Position numbers and translations under genes: made by a program. A stretch of 64,000 nt of DNA from assembly GCA_030407085.1 (NCBI GenBank), contig CM059582.1, positions 3,348,001-3,412,000 of the forward strand. The letters are read 5' to 3'. The stretch is from Trichopria drosophilae (taxonomy: Eukaryota > Arthropoda > Insecta > Hymenoptera > Diapriidae). The notes beneath the pieces are model-generated. The model made no database searches and was not told the origin of the DNA. It saw only the letters and a program-made list of their open reading frames with translations. Shown piece after piece: positions 31,940-42,512 of this stretch; the stretch's first letter is position 1; each line of letters begins with the position of its first letter.

Positions 31940-32475
31940 AACATTAAACGACTGTATTTCCGAAAATCCTTAGCAGGCATATTTGCTGACGTATTTTGAC
32001 GTACTGAATTCGATATAATGATGAAAATGGGCGCAAATGCGATTATCATGGTTAAACCCATGAAAGCCCCGTAAAAATATTTTTTTGCATTTATTTCGAA
32101 ACTACAAACCTTACAACAAAAATGTTTAAAACAAAAAATATATCAATATATTTAGCTGTCATTTACGAGGTTACCCTTGATAATATGGAGAAAATGCATA
32201 CAACCCTTTTGTGAAAAATTTCATGCTCTACATTTTTTGTTCCAAATATTTTCTGTCAGATTTGTAGTTTTTGAAATAAACGCAAATATATATAAAAAAT
32301 AGCGTTTTTACTGGTTTTTCGTGGTTTTCACCATGATAATCGCATTTGCGCCAATTTTCATCATGATATTCGAATTCAGCACATCAAAATACGGCATAAA
32401 TATATACCCGCTAAAGATTGCCGGATCATTCTTTTCGGAAGTATATTCGATTGCTTTCAAAACATATTTTTTCTG
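31940..32475. repeat. Foldback sequence upstream of copy A exon 2
   Basis: About 120 bases at 31940-32057 pair with the complement of 32325-32450; both carry GCGCAAATGCGATTATCATG in opposite orientation. The loop (about 32070-32300) resembles sequences at 57300-57420 and 59040-59160 (CTACATTTTTTGTT core with the flanking TGTCAGA). Confidence 0.65.
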
Positions 32476-32523
32476 TTTATACATAATACTGTTAATTTAT
32501 TAAATATGAATTTCTTATACAAG

Positions 32524-32628
32524 GTCCCATAGATAAAGTCTTAGATGAGTTTATCGCTAAATCTGGAGATAGGGTTCTTGGTCTGCAGCATCACACAAGA
32601 CAAAAAAGATACAAACATTATCATGAAG
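32524..32628 (+). pseudogene. Metalloproteinase-like copy A, exon 2
   Basis: 105-base exon between an AG acceptor (32522-32523) and a GTAAGT donor (32629). It reads GPIDKVLDEFIAKSGDRVLG followed by LQHHTRQKRYKHYHE. It is the paralogue of copy B exon 2 (60832-60939), with the same start and end phase and the same furin-like RQKR. Joined to exon 1 at 6937-7012 the frame is open. Exon 3 (catalytic N-terminal part) was not found after it. A short match to copy B exon 5 (LYKDLQ versus LYKELQ) sits at 32954, followed by a stop, so exons 3 and 4 seem lost. Confidence 0.75.
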
Positions 32629-32921
32629 GTAAGTTTTTTTTTATTAAAATAATAGTGCCATAAATTATCATTTACATTTATCTATGAACGGAGTACAATA
32701 AATAGGTCCTACTTAAATTTGCTTTACAAAATTTGTAGACGTATTGAAGTTTAGGAGACCATGATAAATCAGTTTTAATGTCAAGGAACACGAATATATA
32801 ATAAAAAAAATTTTTTTCAAGTTTTGAATAGGTTTTTTTAGGGCAAATGTCGTCAATTTTGCAATACTTTTGCGAGAATGGCGTCAAAACATGTTAGCTC
32901 TAAAATATTATCATATTAATT

Positions 32922-33260
32922 ATGTTAATTAAACAAATAATTAAATACTACAGGCACTGTACAAGGATTTGCAGAAAAGTCGTCAGACTTAGAGAATTAC
33001 AGACATTTACAGTGGTAGAAATCGCTGGAAAATACACCGATGAGATACTTACCCGCAGTACTGCTATCAGTACTGGTTATCGAAAATGCAACAGTACCGA
33101 CAATAATGCTGCTATTGTCCTGACCGTACAGATAACACAGGACCATAAAATAAAAAAAATTTTGGAAACGCGACTAGGTGATTCGTATAGATTTTTAGCC
33201 GCTGAATCCGAATCTGGGCCCAGAATCACGTCTGAGATTTTTTTTTATGTGAGGTTATAG
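32922..33260 (+). other. Unassigned 112-codon ORF overlapping the possible copy A exon 5
   Basis: Open frame (MLIKQIIKYYRHCTRICRKV start, later ILETRLGDSYRFLAAESESG) spanning an acceptor-like TACTACAG at 32946-32953. I recognise no family. In the neighbouring frame the first codons after the acceptor match copy B exon 5, so this ORF may be a chance frame in a decayed exon. Confidence 0.3.
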
Positions 33261-35104
33261 TGCGTAAAATTGCTCTTTTTATGCGTATTTGCATATTCAC
33301 TACATAAAATAATGTTTCTACCGGTGCATGAGTGGAATTGTGTAATTCTTGTAGATTTTAATAAATATTACATATTTATATTAGATAATACAAAACAGTT
33401 GCAAATATAATACAAAGCATTTAGAGTTCAGCACGTATTGTCGAGAACTTGTAATACATTTAATTATTAATGTAACGCAGCTGCTAGAAGCTGGTTCATC
33501 ACTAAATGATATTAATGTTTTGAGAATATTTCACGACAGTTCGTGTAAATTTTTCTCATAAAATTATTGGAAACATTAATGAGAAGGTTGTATTATTCCA
33601 CTTAAATACCGGTATGTAATACTACGGCTAGTGTTGCCGTTTTGTCAATCAAGACAAGAAATGTACAAGACAAGAAAAAAATCTTGCTAAGAACAATGAA
33701 GTTTCTTGAATTATCTTGTCTTGACTTGTTTCAAATTTCACAAGAGAGAATTTGTCGAGAGTATCTACAGCTTCGTTAACAAGAGAAGAAAGGATCGAGA
33801 ACAAAGGATTATTCCCGGCTGTCAGGATTTTAAACCACTATTGTAATACGAATTGATATTTTGAAGCTCGGTAAAAAATGAAACGTGTAACAGGAAGTAC
33901 AGCACCTAGGGATCTTGAATTATCACAGGATCATAGTAATTCTCTAAATGAAAATAATTCTGAAGACGGCGTTAAAAAATCTGGGTATTAATATAGCTCA
34001 GAAATTCATATCTATCGAGGTTAAATTCATTTCCATTAACATTTCTTATTTCTTTATGGTCATAAATCCGTAACATTCAAAAGCAAATTTCTAATATTTA
34101 GTTTCAATTTCATCAACTAAAATAATCTTGTCTATCTAGGTCGAAATGCAAAGAATTAAATTGTATAAGTTTATTTGATTTGATATCATGTATATATTTT
34201 ATGCAATTTAAGATCTACATACAAGAAAAACTTTTCTTAAATAATTACGCAAATTTGCAGAAACGCTTTGGAATTTTTGCGATTTTTATTTCCTTATACA
34301 ACCCTATAATCGGTTAAACTAATTTAAAATTTTTTTTAGAATATTATTTGCTTTTAAAAATAATTGAGGAATTCGTAAATCAAATATAATTAATTAAACA
34401 TTGTAGTACGTGCTACTCAGTGAGTGAAGATCATTGCAGAACATTTTCAGTATATCCTTTTGCTTTTAAAATTTACTTTCGAAATTATCAGTCGAAGCAT
34501 AATTCTAAATAATAAATTATAAGTGTTATACATAAAAATAAATATTTTATACCTTTGCCACCATTTTCTCACTCGGAAAAAAGGAATGATTAAATAAATA
34601 TATATAAATACATATATTTTCTGTCAGTGTAGTGTAGATTGATTTTAAAATACACTACATTAACAAAAACAGGCAGTATACTTGTTTTTAATTCGCATTT
34701 GGAAGTTCGGTTAACAGGTACAAAGTTCAAAGTCATCTTATAATTTAACAAATTTTGGTTATGTATTGCCTATGAATATAGTAGTGTGTATGTTCACTCA
34801 CTCAATAACAGAAAATACCCGGTAATACACTCACTAAAAATAAATTTGTATTCGCAGTACGTATTTCGTTGGATAGTTCCAAGTAATTATTTACTTGAAA
34901 TTACGAATTTCTTGATCAGGGTATGTAAACGTTCTTTCTGTATGTTTGCGGATTGTGGAGATGGTGGATTTGGCACTTTTCACATTCTTAAAAAAGGTGT
35001 GGATATTTCTACGGGAATGTGCGATTCATGTTTATATTAAGATTTTATCATTTTCATAACGAAACTGAAATCCGTTTTTATCTAGCCAATCAAGCAGAAG
35101 TCCT

Positions 35105-35323
35105 TTAACGTCAATTTATTTTGATATATATTCGATATCAACGAATGAAGCGGGTGAAAAAAGTGGAAGATGTAAAATTTGCACCGGAGAAAAAATAATA
35201 AAAATGAAGAATGGAAATACTTCGGGTCTCAAACGACATCTGCAAAATGTCCATTCTGAAGAATTCAGGATAAGATTTTCATCTAATACTGAAACACATC
35301 GAAAACAAGTTAAAAACATTTAA
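35105..35323 (+). pseudogene. hAT transposase BED finger (second hAT)
   Basis: Open reading with GRCKICTGEKIIKMKNGNTS followed by GLKRHLQNVH. The C-x2-C and H-x4-H spacing with the T-S-x-L-x-x-H-L pattern defines a BED finger, which binds the element ends. The frame stops at 35321. No obvious Met start fits, so an upstream exon is likely. Confidence 0.75.
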
Positions 35324-35684
35324 TAACAAATTTACAGAGATTCTTTTTTAAATAACCTATTCCTAGCTTTGAAAATGAAATTAATTTTTCTATATTACAT
35401 TCTATGTATATATTTAAAGAACAGTATATCAAAATGTTAGTACCATCGAATATATATTCTTTATTATGTTTTTTTAAATGTTCAAAATATATCCTGAAAT
35501 TTTGATACAATTTTCGACATATCTATATTGTCTTCGACTCATTGTTAGTAATTTAATTTTCAAACTAGCATAGAACACAATTTTTAATGTTACATTTTCT
35601 TCAAACTAGATTAAATTCATTTGGTTTGCTATATATAATAATATATACTTATATTTATATATAACTTCTGCATGTCGCTCACAG

Positions 35685-36004
35685 GCTCCCTTCACTCAAG
35701 AGAAACTGGACGAGATGTTAATTGATTGGGTAGCAAAGAAGTATTTGAATTTTAATTTCTTTGAAGATGAAGAAACCCAAGCATGACATCATTTAGGATT
35801 TCTGATTTAGAATGGACACTGATCTCTGAAGTAACTAAAATATTACGACATTTTAAAAAATTAACAACATTATTTTCGGGAGAGAACTACGTCACCTTAC
35901 CTATGGTATTAGTTGGATTCAATATGCTACTAGATAAAATTGAAAACATTGCTGCTAAACGTAGAAATAAAAAAAAAAACAGACATCGGCCGAAATGCAA
36001 ATAA
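35685..36004 (+). pseudogene. hAT transposase middle fragments (second hAT)
   Basis: After an ACAG acceptor (35681-35684) the frame reads APFTQEKLDEMLIDWVAKKY and ends at 35786. An overlapping frame from 35783 gives ISDLEWTLISEVTKILRHFK and a helical stretch. The first piece belongs before the RNase H core and the second after it, so the residues between them (both TTD and SDG-type Asp blocks) have been deleted. A one-base shift in a poly(A) run near 35970-35980 separates this piece from the next. Confidence 0.65.
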
Positions 36005-36600
36005 CAGCACGTGATAAATTGCTCAAGCATTACAATTTGTGCAATTGGATGTATTGTGTAGTGGTTATTTTGGATCCGCGTCAAAAACTCCATACTTTTA
36101 AATCAACATCATGGGGGAAATCCATGGAAACTGAAACATCCAAGCAGTTCGAAGCTATATTTAAATCAAAATATTGTACGTCTATCAGCCAATATGCAAT
36201 TTTTGAAGATGAAATAGCCAGGCAAGAAACTGAAGACAGTGACGAAGACATTGATTTCAGTGTTATATTTCAATCGAAAAAGAGTCGTAGTAATGTTGAT
36301 GACTGGAAATACGAATTGGAGACATATTTAACTTCACCTTGTGCTGATGAACAACAGAATATTCTCTTATGGTGGAAATGCCACGAAAATAAATATCCAC
36401 GTTTGAGCCGCATGGCAAAAGACTTTCTGGCGACACCTGCCACATCAGTACCTGCGGAAAGGTTATTTTCACGAGCATCGCTTGTGATCAGAAAACACCG
36501 AAACCGTTTGAATGCTGAATCAGCACGTACTTTGATATGTTTAAATTCATGGGTTACATGCAAACTGCATTCAAAGATTGTAGCTACAATGCTCGATTAA
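35995..36600 (+). pseudogene. hAT transposase C-terminal part (second hAT)
   Basis: 201-codon frame with VVVILDPRQKLHTF (the L-D-P-R block), LETYLTSPCADEQQNILLWW and RMAKDFLATPATSVPAERLF followed by SRASLVIRKHRNRLNAESAR. These are the standard C-terminal dimerisation blocks of hAT transposases. Intact to its stop, but without a catalytic core it cannot transpose; such fragments can persist as dimerisation competitors (inference). Confidence 0.85.
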
Positions 36601-37576
36601 GATATATATGTACAATTCTATAATGTAAATAAATAAACGATAAATGTTTAATCTAAATAATAAAGCAATTTTAATAAATAAATAATACTACGAAACTTCT
36701 CAAAATTTTCTTCCATGAAAGATGAAAAATAATTTCCTATGTAGTTATTTGATATTTCATTCTGAACTTCTAATTCTTGTGCATTCACGCAAATTTATTC
36801 TAAATCATTTACAACATTTTAAAATATTTTATTCAATTCTATATTTTTAGTCAAGTTTCTTTGCTGCGTTGTGCGCAAAATCAGTTTTTGCGCAGTTTAA
36901 TGTATGCAGAAATGGACATATTTCGCACATGTTAGGAAAAATATTTGCCTTTAGCTCGGACAACAACCTTGCCCTTCACACACGAAACGTTTCTCGTAAT
37001 TGTATCGAAATATAGTATTTTTGTAGATTAAGAAACATAAGTCAACACAATATATAACTAGATTATAATAGTAGTTTGCCATACAAGTGCGTAACAGCTC
37101 TTCTAGGATGCTATGATTAAGGGCCGTACCGTAAAAGGTCCGCATTCATATACTTCCTACAAAGAAATATTCGCGCATACTTAAACAATATTTGTTATGC
37201 AATAGTGGCCAAAGTGCATTTAAAAAATGTCTAAATTATTTAAAGTCACACTTTATACAAAATGCATTATATTTTCTAAACATTAATTATAAATATTTTT
37301 ACCGTATTTGATAGATTATTCGTAAGTAGTTTATGCATGTAAAGTTTGTATAATTCAAATCTATTTTACTACTATTTCTATGCAATAATTTGGTATTCTT
37401 TATGTAACCTAAAAGAGCGCAAATCTCGTTAAACTTCTCGAATCATAAGGATTGGAGACACACAGGATTTTGACAGATCACAACCTATATTTTCAAGACA
37501 AGAGCTAACGCAAGACAAGATGTCTTCTTGTGAGATTAAAATTTTTCTCGTCTTGGCCGGCAACACTAACTACGGC

Positions 37577-38096
37577 TGTCATCGAAAACAGGTAAGAACC
37601 TATTATTTATTTTTGTTCAAAGTTCACTTTATCGATCATCTGGAGATCCATATATAACGGTAAGTAGCGTAAATCCACTCGTGATTGAGATGCAACTAAG
37701 GGGAAAGCAGTCGAATTAGTATAAGAAGAATTCCACAGAAATTTTAAAATTACAAGCACACCCATGAAATCGTAGAAATGTAGGTTAAATCGAGTACAAT
37801 TATTGTATTACTGAAAGAAGTCAATTAGTGTAATATCAGTAAATTTTTGTGAATACTCCAGTAAAGATTAGCTTCGTGTGAACACACTAAAATTACAGAC
37901 ATTTTACAAGCACTCATCAGACTTTTATTTAGTTGGGATCCATTAAAGATAGAATGAATTGAAATCGACATATTGTCATAATTTCAGATAGTATTTACTA
38001 GAATATTAGTTGTGTTAGTGAGTGCCTGGTTCAGAACAAGTGTCACTGAATACAGGAACTTGCGTACCAGATTTTTTAGAATTTTTTTTTTACATT
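37577..38096. other. Intergenic, no gene seen
   Basis: AT-rich sequence after the second hAT with no recognisable coding content. Confidence 0.55.
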
Positions 38097-38579
38097 TTAG
38101 CCATTTAAAAAGTAACTTTTATTACGTTTTAATCTACCATGGCGGGAAGTATTCCTCTTGTAAAGAGAAATAAAATACAACTGGGTATAGACCAACTGTA
38201 TGTAGACCAAATACTTACCAATGTTATGGGGGCGCATGGCTTTGCACCTTATGAAGATCACCTTAAATGATCTACTTGGAATGCCACCATTCGAAACTCC
38301 TAAATCCGTAAGACTCATTAAGAGAATTTTATGATCGACGCTATCAAATGCCTTACTAAAGTCGAAAAGCACTGGTACCGTTACCATCCCTTTATTTATT
38401 CCATCTATATGAATGGATCTCATTTCATCCATAATATGCATGAGGGCGGTTTGTGTACTATGATTCTTCCTATAAACTTTTTGTAATGAGTGGATTAAGT
38501 GATTGTTCTCCAAAAACGCAATGATTTGTTTTGTAAATAATAAATAAAAAAAAATGTATTGTTGTAACAAATCAAACAT
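38097..38579 (-). pseudogene. Jockey/CR1-like LINE reverse-transcriptase fragment
   Basis: Minus-strand frame with FLENNHLIHSLQKVYRKNHS, TQTALMHIMDEM and VTVPVLFDFSKAFDSVDHKI, the 'F-D-x-S-K-A-F-D' motif being the first catalytic box of LINE RTs. Only RT blocks 2-4 are present, followed by unrelated residues. It abuts the DIRS-like recombinase at 38572, consistent with an insertion that removed the recombinase catalytic half. It resembles the LINE remnant at 55970-56230. Confidence 0.8.
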
Positions 38580-38865
38580 TTTCGCTGTTGGTTGTGCTAA
38601 TCTTATTATGGAGTGAGATGGCAGATCGTAAGGAGTTCAATGTTCCGTAGGATGCTCCTTCTGCATACCTTTTTGTAAGGCATTTCAATATTGCCTTCCC
38701 TTCTGCGTTGAAGGGATCTCTGGGTTGCAATGCACAGAAGTTCCACCAATACTTTAAGCATCTGTCGTATTGTCTGATGGTGCTGTCTGTAATCGAAGCT
38801 ATCATTATTTCTATCGTGTCGTTGCTCAGTCCTTTCTTGTGGAAGGCTTGCCGGATAACATCCAT
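38572..38865 (-). pseudogene. DIRS-like tyrosine recombinase, N-terminal core-binding domain only
   Basis: 98 residues: SNDTIEIMIASITDSTIRQY followed by DRCLKYWWNF, and GASYGTLNSLRSAISL. The pattern (helical, 'T-x-x-x-Y-x-x-x-L-x-x-W', then 'S-x-x-T-x-x-x-x-x-S-A-I-S') is that of the SAM-like core-binding domain of DIRS recombinases. The catalytic Arg...His-x-x-Arg...Tyr part is missing; the LINE fragment begins at this point. DIRS elements use such a recombinase instead of an integrase. Confidence 0.75.
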
Positions 38866-39545
38866 GCAACCAGTGTAAGCTTCGATGCCAACGGGTGGTT
38901 GATTTTCCTACAGGGAGAAAGCAATAAATTAGAAGACGGTTCAAATTCTATCGTTTTTGCGATAAGAAGTTTTTTGAATTCTGGGAACCAAGGTTGTGTT
39001 GGCCAGAGAGGAACTATCAGGATACCTTTTGAACCTTCGTCTTTAATTTTCTTTAGGATCCTTGGTATTAATGAGAAAGGAGGGAACGCATACCACTCCC
39101 AATTTTGCCAGCTGATTGTAAAGGAATTTATTGCAAAAGCCTCTGGGTCCCTTTCCCAAGAACAATATCTTTTGCATTTAGCATTAACTCTAGTGGCAAA
39201 AAGATCTATGTCTGGGTAACCAAAATTCTGGCAAATTTCTTTAAATGCCCAAACAGCTAATTCCCACTCTGTATCCAGATTAACTATTCTGGATCCTTCA
39301 TCTGAAGGATTTTCTTTGGACGCGACATACTCCGCAAAAACCCAGATGTCTTCACTAATACACCATTTCCACAGGTCTCTAGCCATTTTATTTAAAAATT
39401 TGCACTTTGTACCACCCATTTTATTGACGTAAGCAATGGCAGCGACGTTATCGATTTTTAACAGGATTTGTTTACCATGACACGTATCTGCAAAGCATTT
39501 CAATCCTAGATATGCTGCTTTGAGTTCTCGGTAATTAATGTGCAT
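38826..39545 (-). pseudogene. DIRS-like RNase H and following domain
   Basis: 239-codon minus-strand frame starting MHINYRELKAAYLGLKCFAD, followed by LLKIDNVAAIAYVNKMGGT and SKENPSDEGSR; the Glu, Asp and Asp positions fit an RNase H fold. It continues with DIDLFATRVNAKCKRYCSW and AFPPFSLIPRILKKI, the methyltransferase-like or linker region typical of DIRS pol. Just upstream a TGA replaces the expected Trp after FSDASKTG, separating this frame from the RT part. The last codons overlap the recombinase frame. Confidence 0.85.
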
Positions 39546-39590
39546 ATTACTTTCCTCTGTATTCCAGAGTCCATGTTTGCATGTTACCCC

Positions 39591-39955
39591 TCATCCTGTT
39601 TTTGAAGCATCCGAAAAGATCTCTACGTCAAATGTACTTGACGTTATTTTATTATTCGAGGTTAGAATATTGGTTTGCCACCATTCTAGGTCCTCCTTTG
39701 CTTCTTTTGACATTATGATCTCCTTATTTGTATTAAAATGAGCGAGGGCAAGTGCTTCGATTTTTAATATTTCCAGGTGTTTATAGTAAAGCCATCCGTA
39801 GGCTATTGCAGGGCATGCCGCTACCAAAACTCCTATACATTCCATAAGAGTTTGAATTTTTACGTGTGACAAACTTAATAATAGGTTTACCATTTTTCTA
39901 ATTTTCATTCGTTTTTCCCGTGGTAAATCTAGAGTTAGATTTGAGGAGTTAATAA
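39591..39955 (-). pseudogene. DIRS-like RT thumb/connection and start of RNase H
   Basis: Minus-strand reading begins FLGIIINSSNLTLDLP (about 39955), continues MKIRKMVNLLLSLSHVKIQT and AYGWLYYKHLEILKIEALAL, and ends EIFSDASKTG with the first RNase H Asp. The catalytic palm (YxDD region) is absent from the sequence immediately upstream, so an internal deletion has removed it. Confidence 0.75.
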
Positions 39956-40189
39956 TTATTCCCAGGAATTGGGCGGATTGTGATGGCTTCTCTGATGTCT
40001 TCCAACTTGAAATGTTCTTTCGTTACAAAATAATTAAATTTCTTTAAATTTATATTCTTTAAATAAATCTGTACGAGCCATCGGATTTTGAAGTGAGCAA
40101 AATTGAGGATAGGAACTGCTCTTTCATGGGTTCGCACTTCTAAATTACTTTATTTTTTTCAAGTTTTTTTTTACCTCGGTATCTAGAAT

Positions 40190-40596
40190 TAGAGCTTCGT
40201 ATTTCTTTAATCGAATCTCAAGGGGTTTATTTGTTTGAAATACTGGATTCATCAAATCAATTTGTACCCTGCGATTATATTCAGTACAAATTGATCGTCG
40301 GTTATCCGTTTCCATCTATTAATAAACATTTTTAACCTTCCGGCTGTACTTACGTCTCGTGTTTCTAGTTCCGCATCCGGTATGGTTGCGTCTGCGCGTA
40401 ATATTTCCTTGATGGTTGCGTTTTTGTTTTGAAGTTCCTGGAGGTGGTTGGCCTCGGCCCCTGCTGTTTGTAGCTCCCCCGTCCCACCTCTCGTTTGGCA
40501 GTGGAGCTTCTCCGAGTTCCTTGGCTTCAGTGGTATTCTTGGGTTATTGTCCTTAATCTTCATTTCTTTGGAGGTTTTTTTGAAGCGCTCGGGCAT
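40190..40596 (-). pseudogene. DIRS-like pol, N-terminal part of RT
   Basis: Minus-strand frame with STAGRLKMFINRWKRITDDQ followed by FVLNIIAGYKL, the usual opening of DIRS RTs. A one-base change then shifts the reading to MNPVFQTNKPLEIRLKKYEA. Sequence from 39957 to 40190 carries only broken frames, so the RT palm is lost. Confidence 0.7.
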
Positions 40597-40625
40597 TCTC
40601 TATGACTGACTTCAGATTGTCTCCG

Positions 40626-41307
40626 TGTTTTTCGGTGCAGGATTTGCACTAATATTAAATCACTGCACGCGGTTGCGGGTCCAGGATTATCGCCGTAGCG
40701 TTTATTAGATCAGGAAAATTGCATAATTGAAATAAAACGGAGTTCTTAGCACTCACAAACAGCTTTAATGATTAAAAATTCACTGAACATTATAAAATTA
40801 GCGCGTAACAAAATGTCTGATTTTGGCGTAAAGGCGGAAAGATTCGCACGTGGCGACGAGAAAATTGTTCCCTTTTTTTTACGCAACTCACTTTTTCACT
40901 GGCGGCGCGATTTACAATAAAAAAGGATCGAATGCGGATAGTGAGGCAACTCACTCGATCATTATCGATCACTTCAAAACGCGATGGAGTTTTGAAGAGC
41001 GGGCGAAAATCTTCAAATTTTCGGAGCGACACATTCGCGAAGCGCACGGATGTACGGTCGCTAGATTTCTATTTTTTTTTTGAAAAGATTTCCGGCGGAA
41101 ATCTTCTCGGGCACTTTCCAGGAAGTGAGAGTTTAACGCCGGATAATGGAAATCAGCGCCTTCACTTCTTGGAAAACGCCCGCGGATTTCAATTTTGATC
41201 CTCGCCGTGGCGAGGTCGGTAACGTATCGGGTACAAAGTCGTACTAGGTACGGGCGCTGACGCACAGATGGCGCGTGGAGTACGAATTGCGCTGTTATAG
41301 CGCAACA
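40626..41307 (-). repeat. BEL/Pao 3' LTR
   Basis: 682 bp, near-identical to 47317-47998. Visible differences include ACGCAACTCAC versus ACGGAACTCAC and GCGTGGAGT versus GCGTGCAGT. ORFs inside it are non-coding shadows present in both LTRs. Confidence 0.95.
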
Positions 41308-41390
41308 TACCGGCCGCCTTGCGGTATCGGTACCGCAATGAACTTAACACTAGAGGCCTTATATCTATAGAGGATCACACTAAACTTAAA

Positions 41391-42512
41391 CTAACGTGGG
41401 GAATTTGGTGTCGTATCACTGTCGATCGCGATCGGCAGCAGAGCCAATTTAGTGATAGGCCGGAGATATGACGATGTGGCTGTCTTCACTCTTACGACGC
41501 GAACCAGACCATCGTGACCTGGATGACACTCAGTGATACGAGCCAAATTCCACTGGGCTGGAGGCAGGTCCTTATCTCGCAGAAGGACGATCTGCCCGAC
41601 AACGAGAGATGTAGTTGGACTGAACCACTTCGAACGATGTTGACAGGACGCGACATAATCTCCTGACCAACTCGTCCAGAACTGGTCCAGCAACTGTCGG
41701 TACAATTTCCACCGAGTTGAGCGACAAATCGAGAAATCGTCTGTAAATGGCGCTGGTGACGAGATTATCGGGCCGCCGACAAGGAAGTGCGCAGGAGTCA
41801 GCACTTCGAGGCTCTCTATGTCCTCGTGCAAAGGCGCGAGCGGACGCGAATTCAGACACGCCTCGATACGACACGTGAGAGTCGTGAGCTCCTCGAATGT
41901 CGGCGTGTGCGGATCTAAAACACGCTTGAGATGGCGCTTCATGGACTTCACGCCGGCTTCCCACAGCCCCCCGAAATGAGGTGCCGCAGGCGGAATGAAG
42001 CTCCACTCCACTCCATCAACCGCGACTCGAACGTGAAGCTTCTCGGAGCTGATAGCGGCGCGATAGGCAGCTCGCAGTTCCTTGTCGGCGCCAACGAAGT
42101 TCTTTCCACAGTCGCTGTGGACGACGCGTGGAAGACCGCGGCGAGACGTAAAACGCTGAAAGGCGGCGAGAAAAGCGTCAGACGAGTAGTCGCTTACTAC
42201 TTCGATATGCACGGCGCGCGATGCCATGCATATGAATAGCGCAATGTAAGCGGGGTGCGACTTTGCACCTCGACCGCTAGCGAGTCTTACGCGAAATGGG
42301 CCGGCGTAATCGACACCGCACTCGATGAATGCGCGAAGCGGACGTGTAACGCGAGCCGGCGGCAACGACCCCATCATTTGAACAGGTACCTCTGCGAGTT
42401 GTCTAGCACAAGGTACGCAGTGAGCAATGGCAGACTTAACCAGTTTTCTGGCTCGCAATACCCAGACGTGCGTACGTAAGGTACTGAGCGTCAGTGTGAT
42501 CCCTCCGTGGAG
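41391..42512 (-). CDS. BEL/Pao integrase, continuing in frame after the TGA
   Basis: Residues after the stop read LHGGITLTLSTLRTHVWVLR, the 'H-G-G' and 'W' elements of the integrase zinc domain, then CVPCARQ. The catalytic core has ECGVDYAGPF (Asp), VVHSDCGKNFVGA (Asp) and PHFGGLWEAGVKSMKR (Glu), the D,D,E triad. A C-terminal DUF5641-type region (LDQFWTSWSGDYVASCQHRS, later VVGQIVLLRDKDLPPAQWNL) closes the polyprotein. Integrase joins the cDNA to host DNA with a 5-bp stagger, matching the CTCCG duplication. The first Met-led frame is 42458, but the natural product is cleaved from the polyprotein. Confidence 0.93.
   Translation of the reverse strand, partial: LHGGITLTLSTLRTHVWVLRARKLVKSAIAHCVPCARQLAEVPVQMMGSLPPARVTRPLRAFIECGVDYAGPFRVRLASGRGAKSHPAYIALFICMASRAVHIEVVSDYSSDAFLAAFQRFTSRRGLPRVVHSDCGKNFVGADKELRAAYRAAISSEKLHVRVAVDGVEWSFIPPAAPHFGGLWEAGVKSMKRHLKRVLDPHTPTFEELTTLTCRIEACLNSRPLAPLHEDIESLEVLTPAHFLVGGPIISSPAPFTDDFSICRSTRWKLYRQLLDQFWTSWSGDYVASCQHRSKWFSPTTSLVVGQIVLLRDKDLPPAQWNLARITECHPGHDGLVRVVRVKTATSSYLRPITKLALLPIAIDSDTTPNSPR

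Larger units (their letters stand above)
33629..37568 (+). mobile_element. Second hAT transposon, internally deleted
   Basis: Ends are TAGTGTTGCCG at 33629 and CGGCAACACTA at 37568. The 8-bp target duplication ACTACGGC is at 33621-33628 and 37569-37576. Subterminal regions repeat CAAGAC/GTCTTG-type motifs (33645-33735 and 37490-37555). It encodes a BED finger and the C-terminal part of a transposase but lacks the catalytic core, so it is non-autonomous. Confidence 0.93.
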
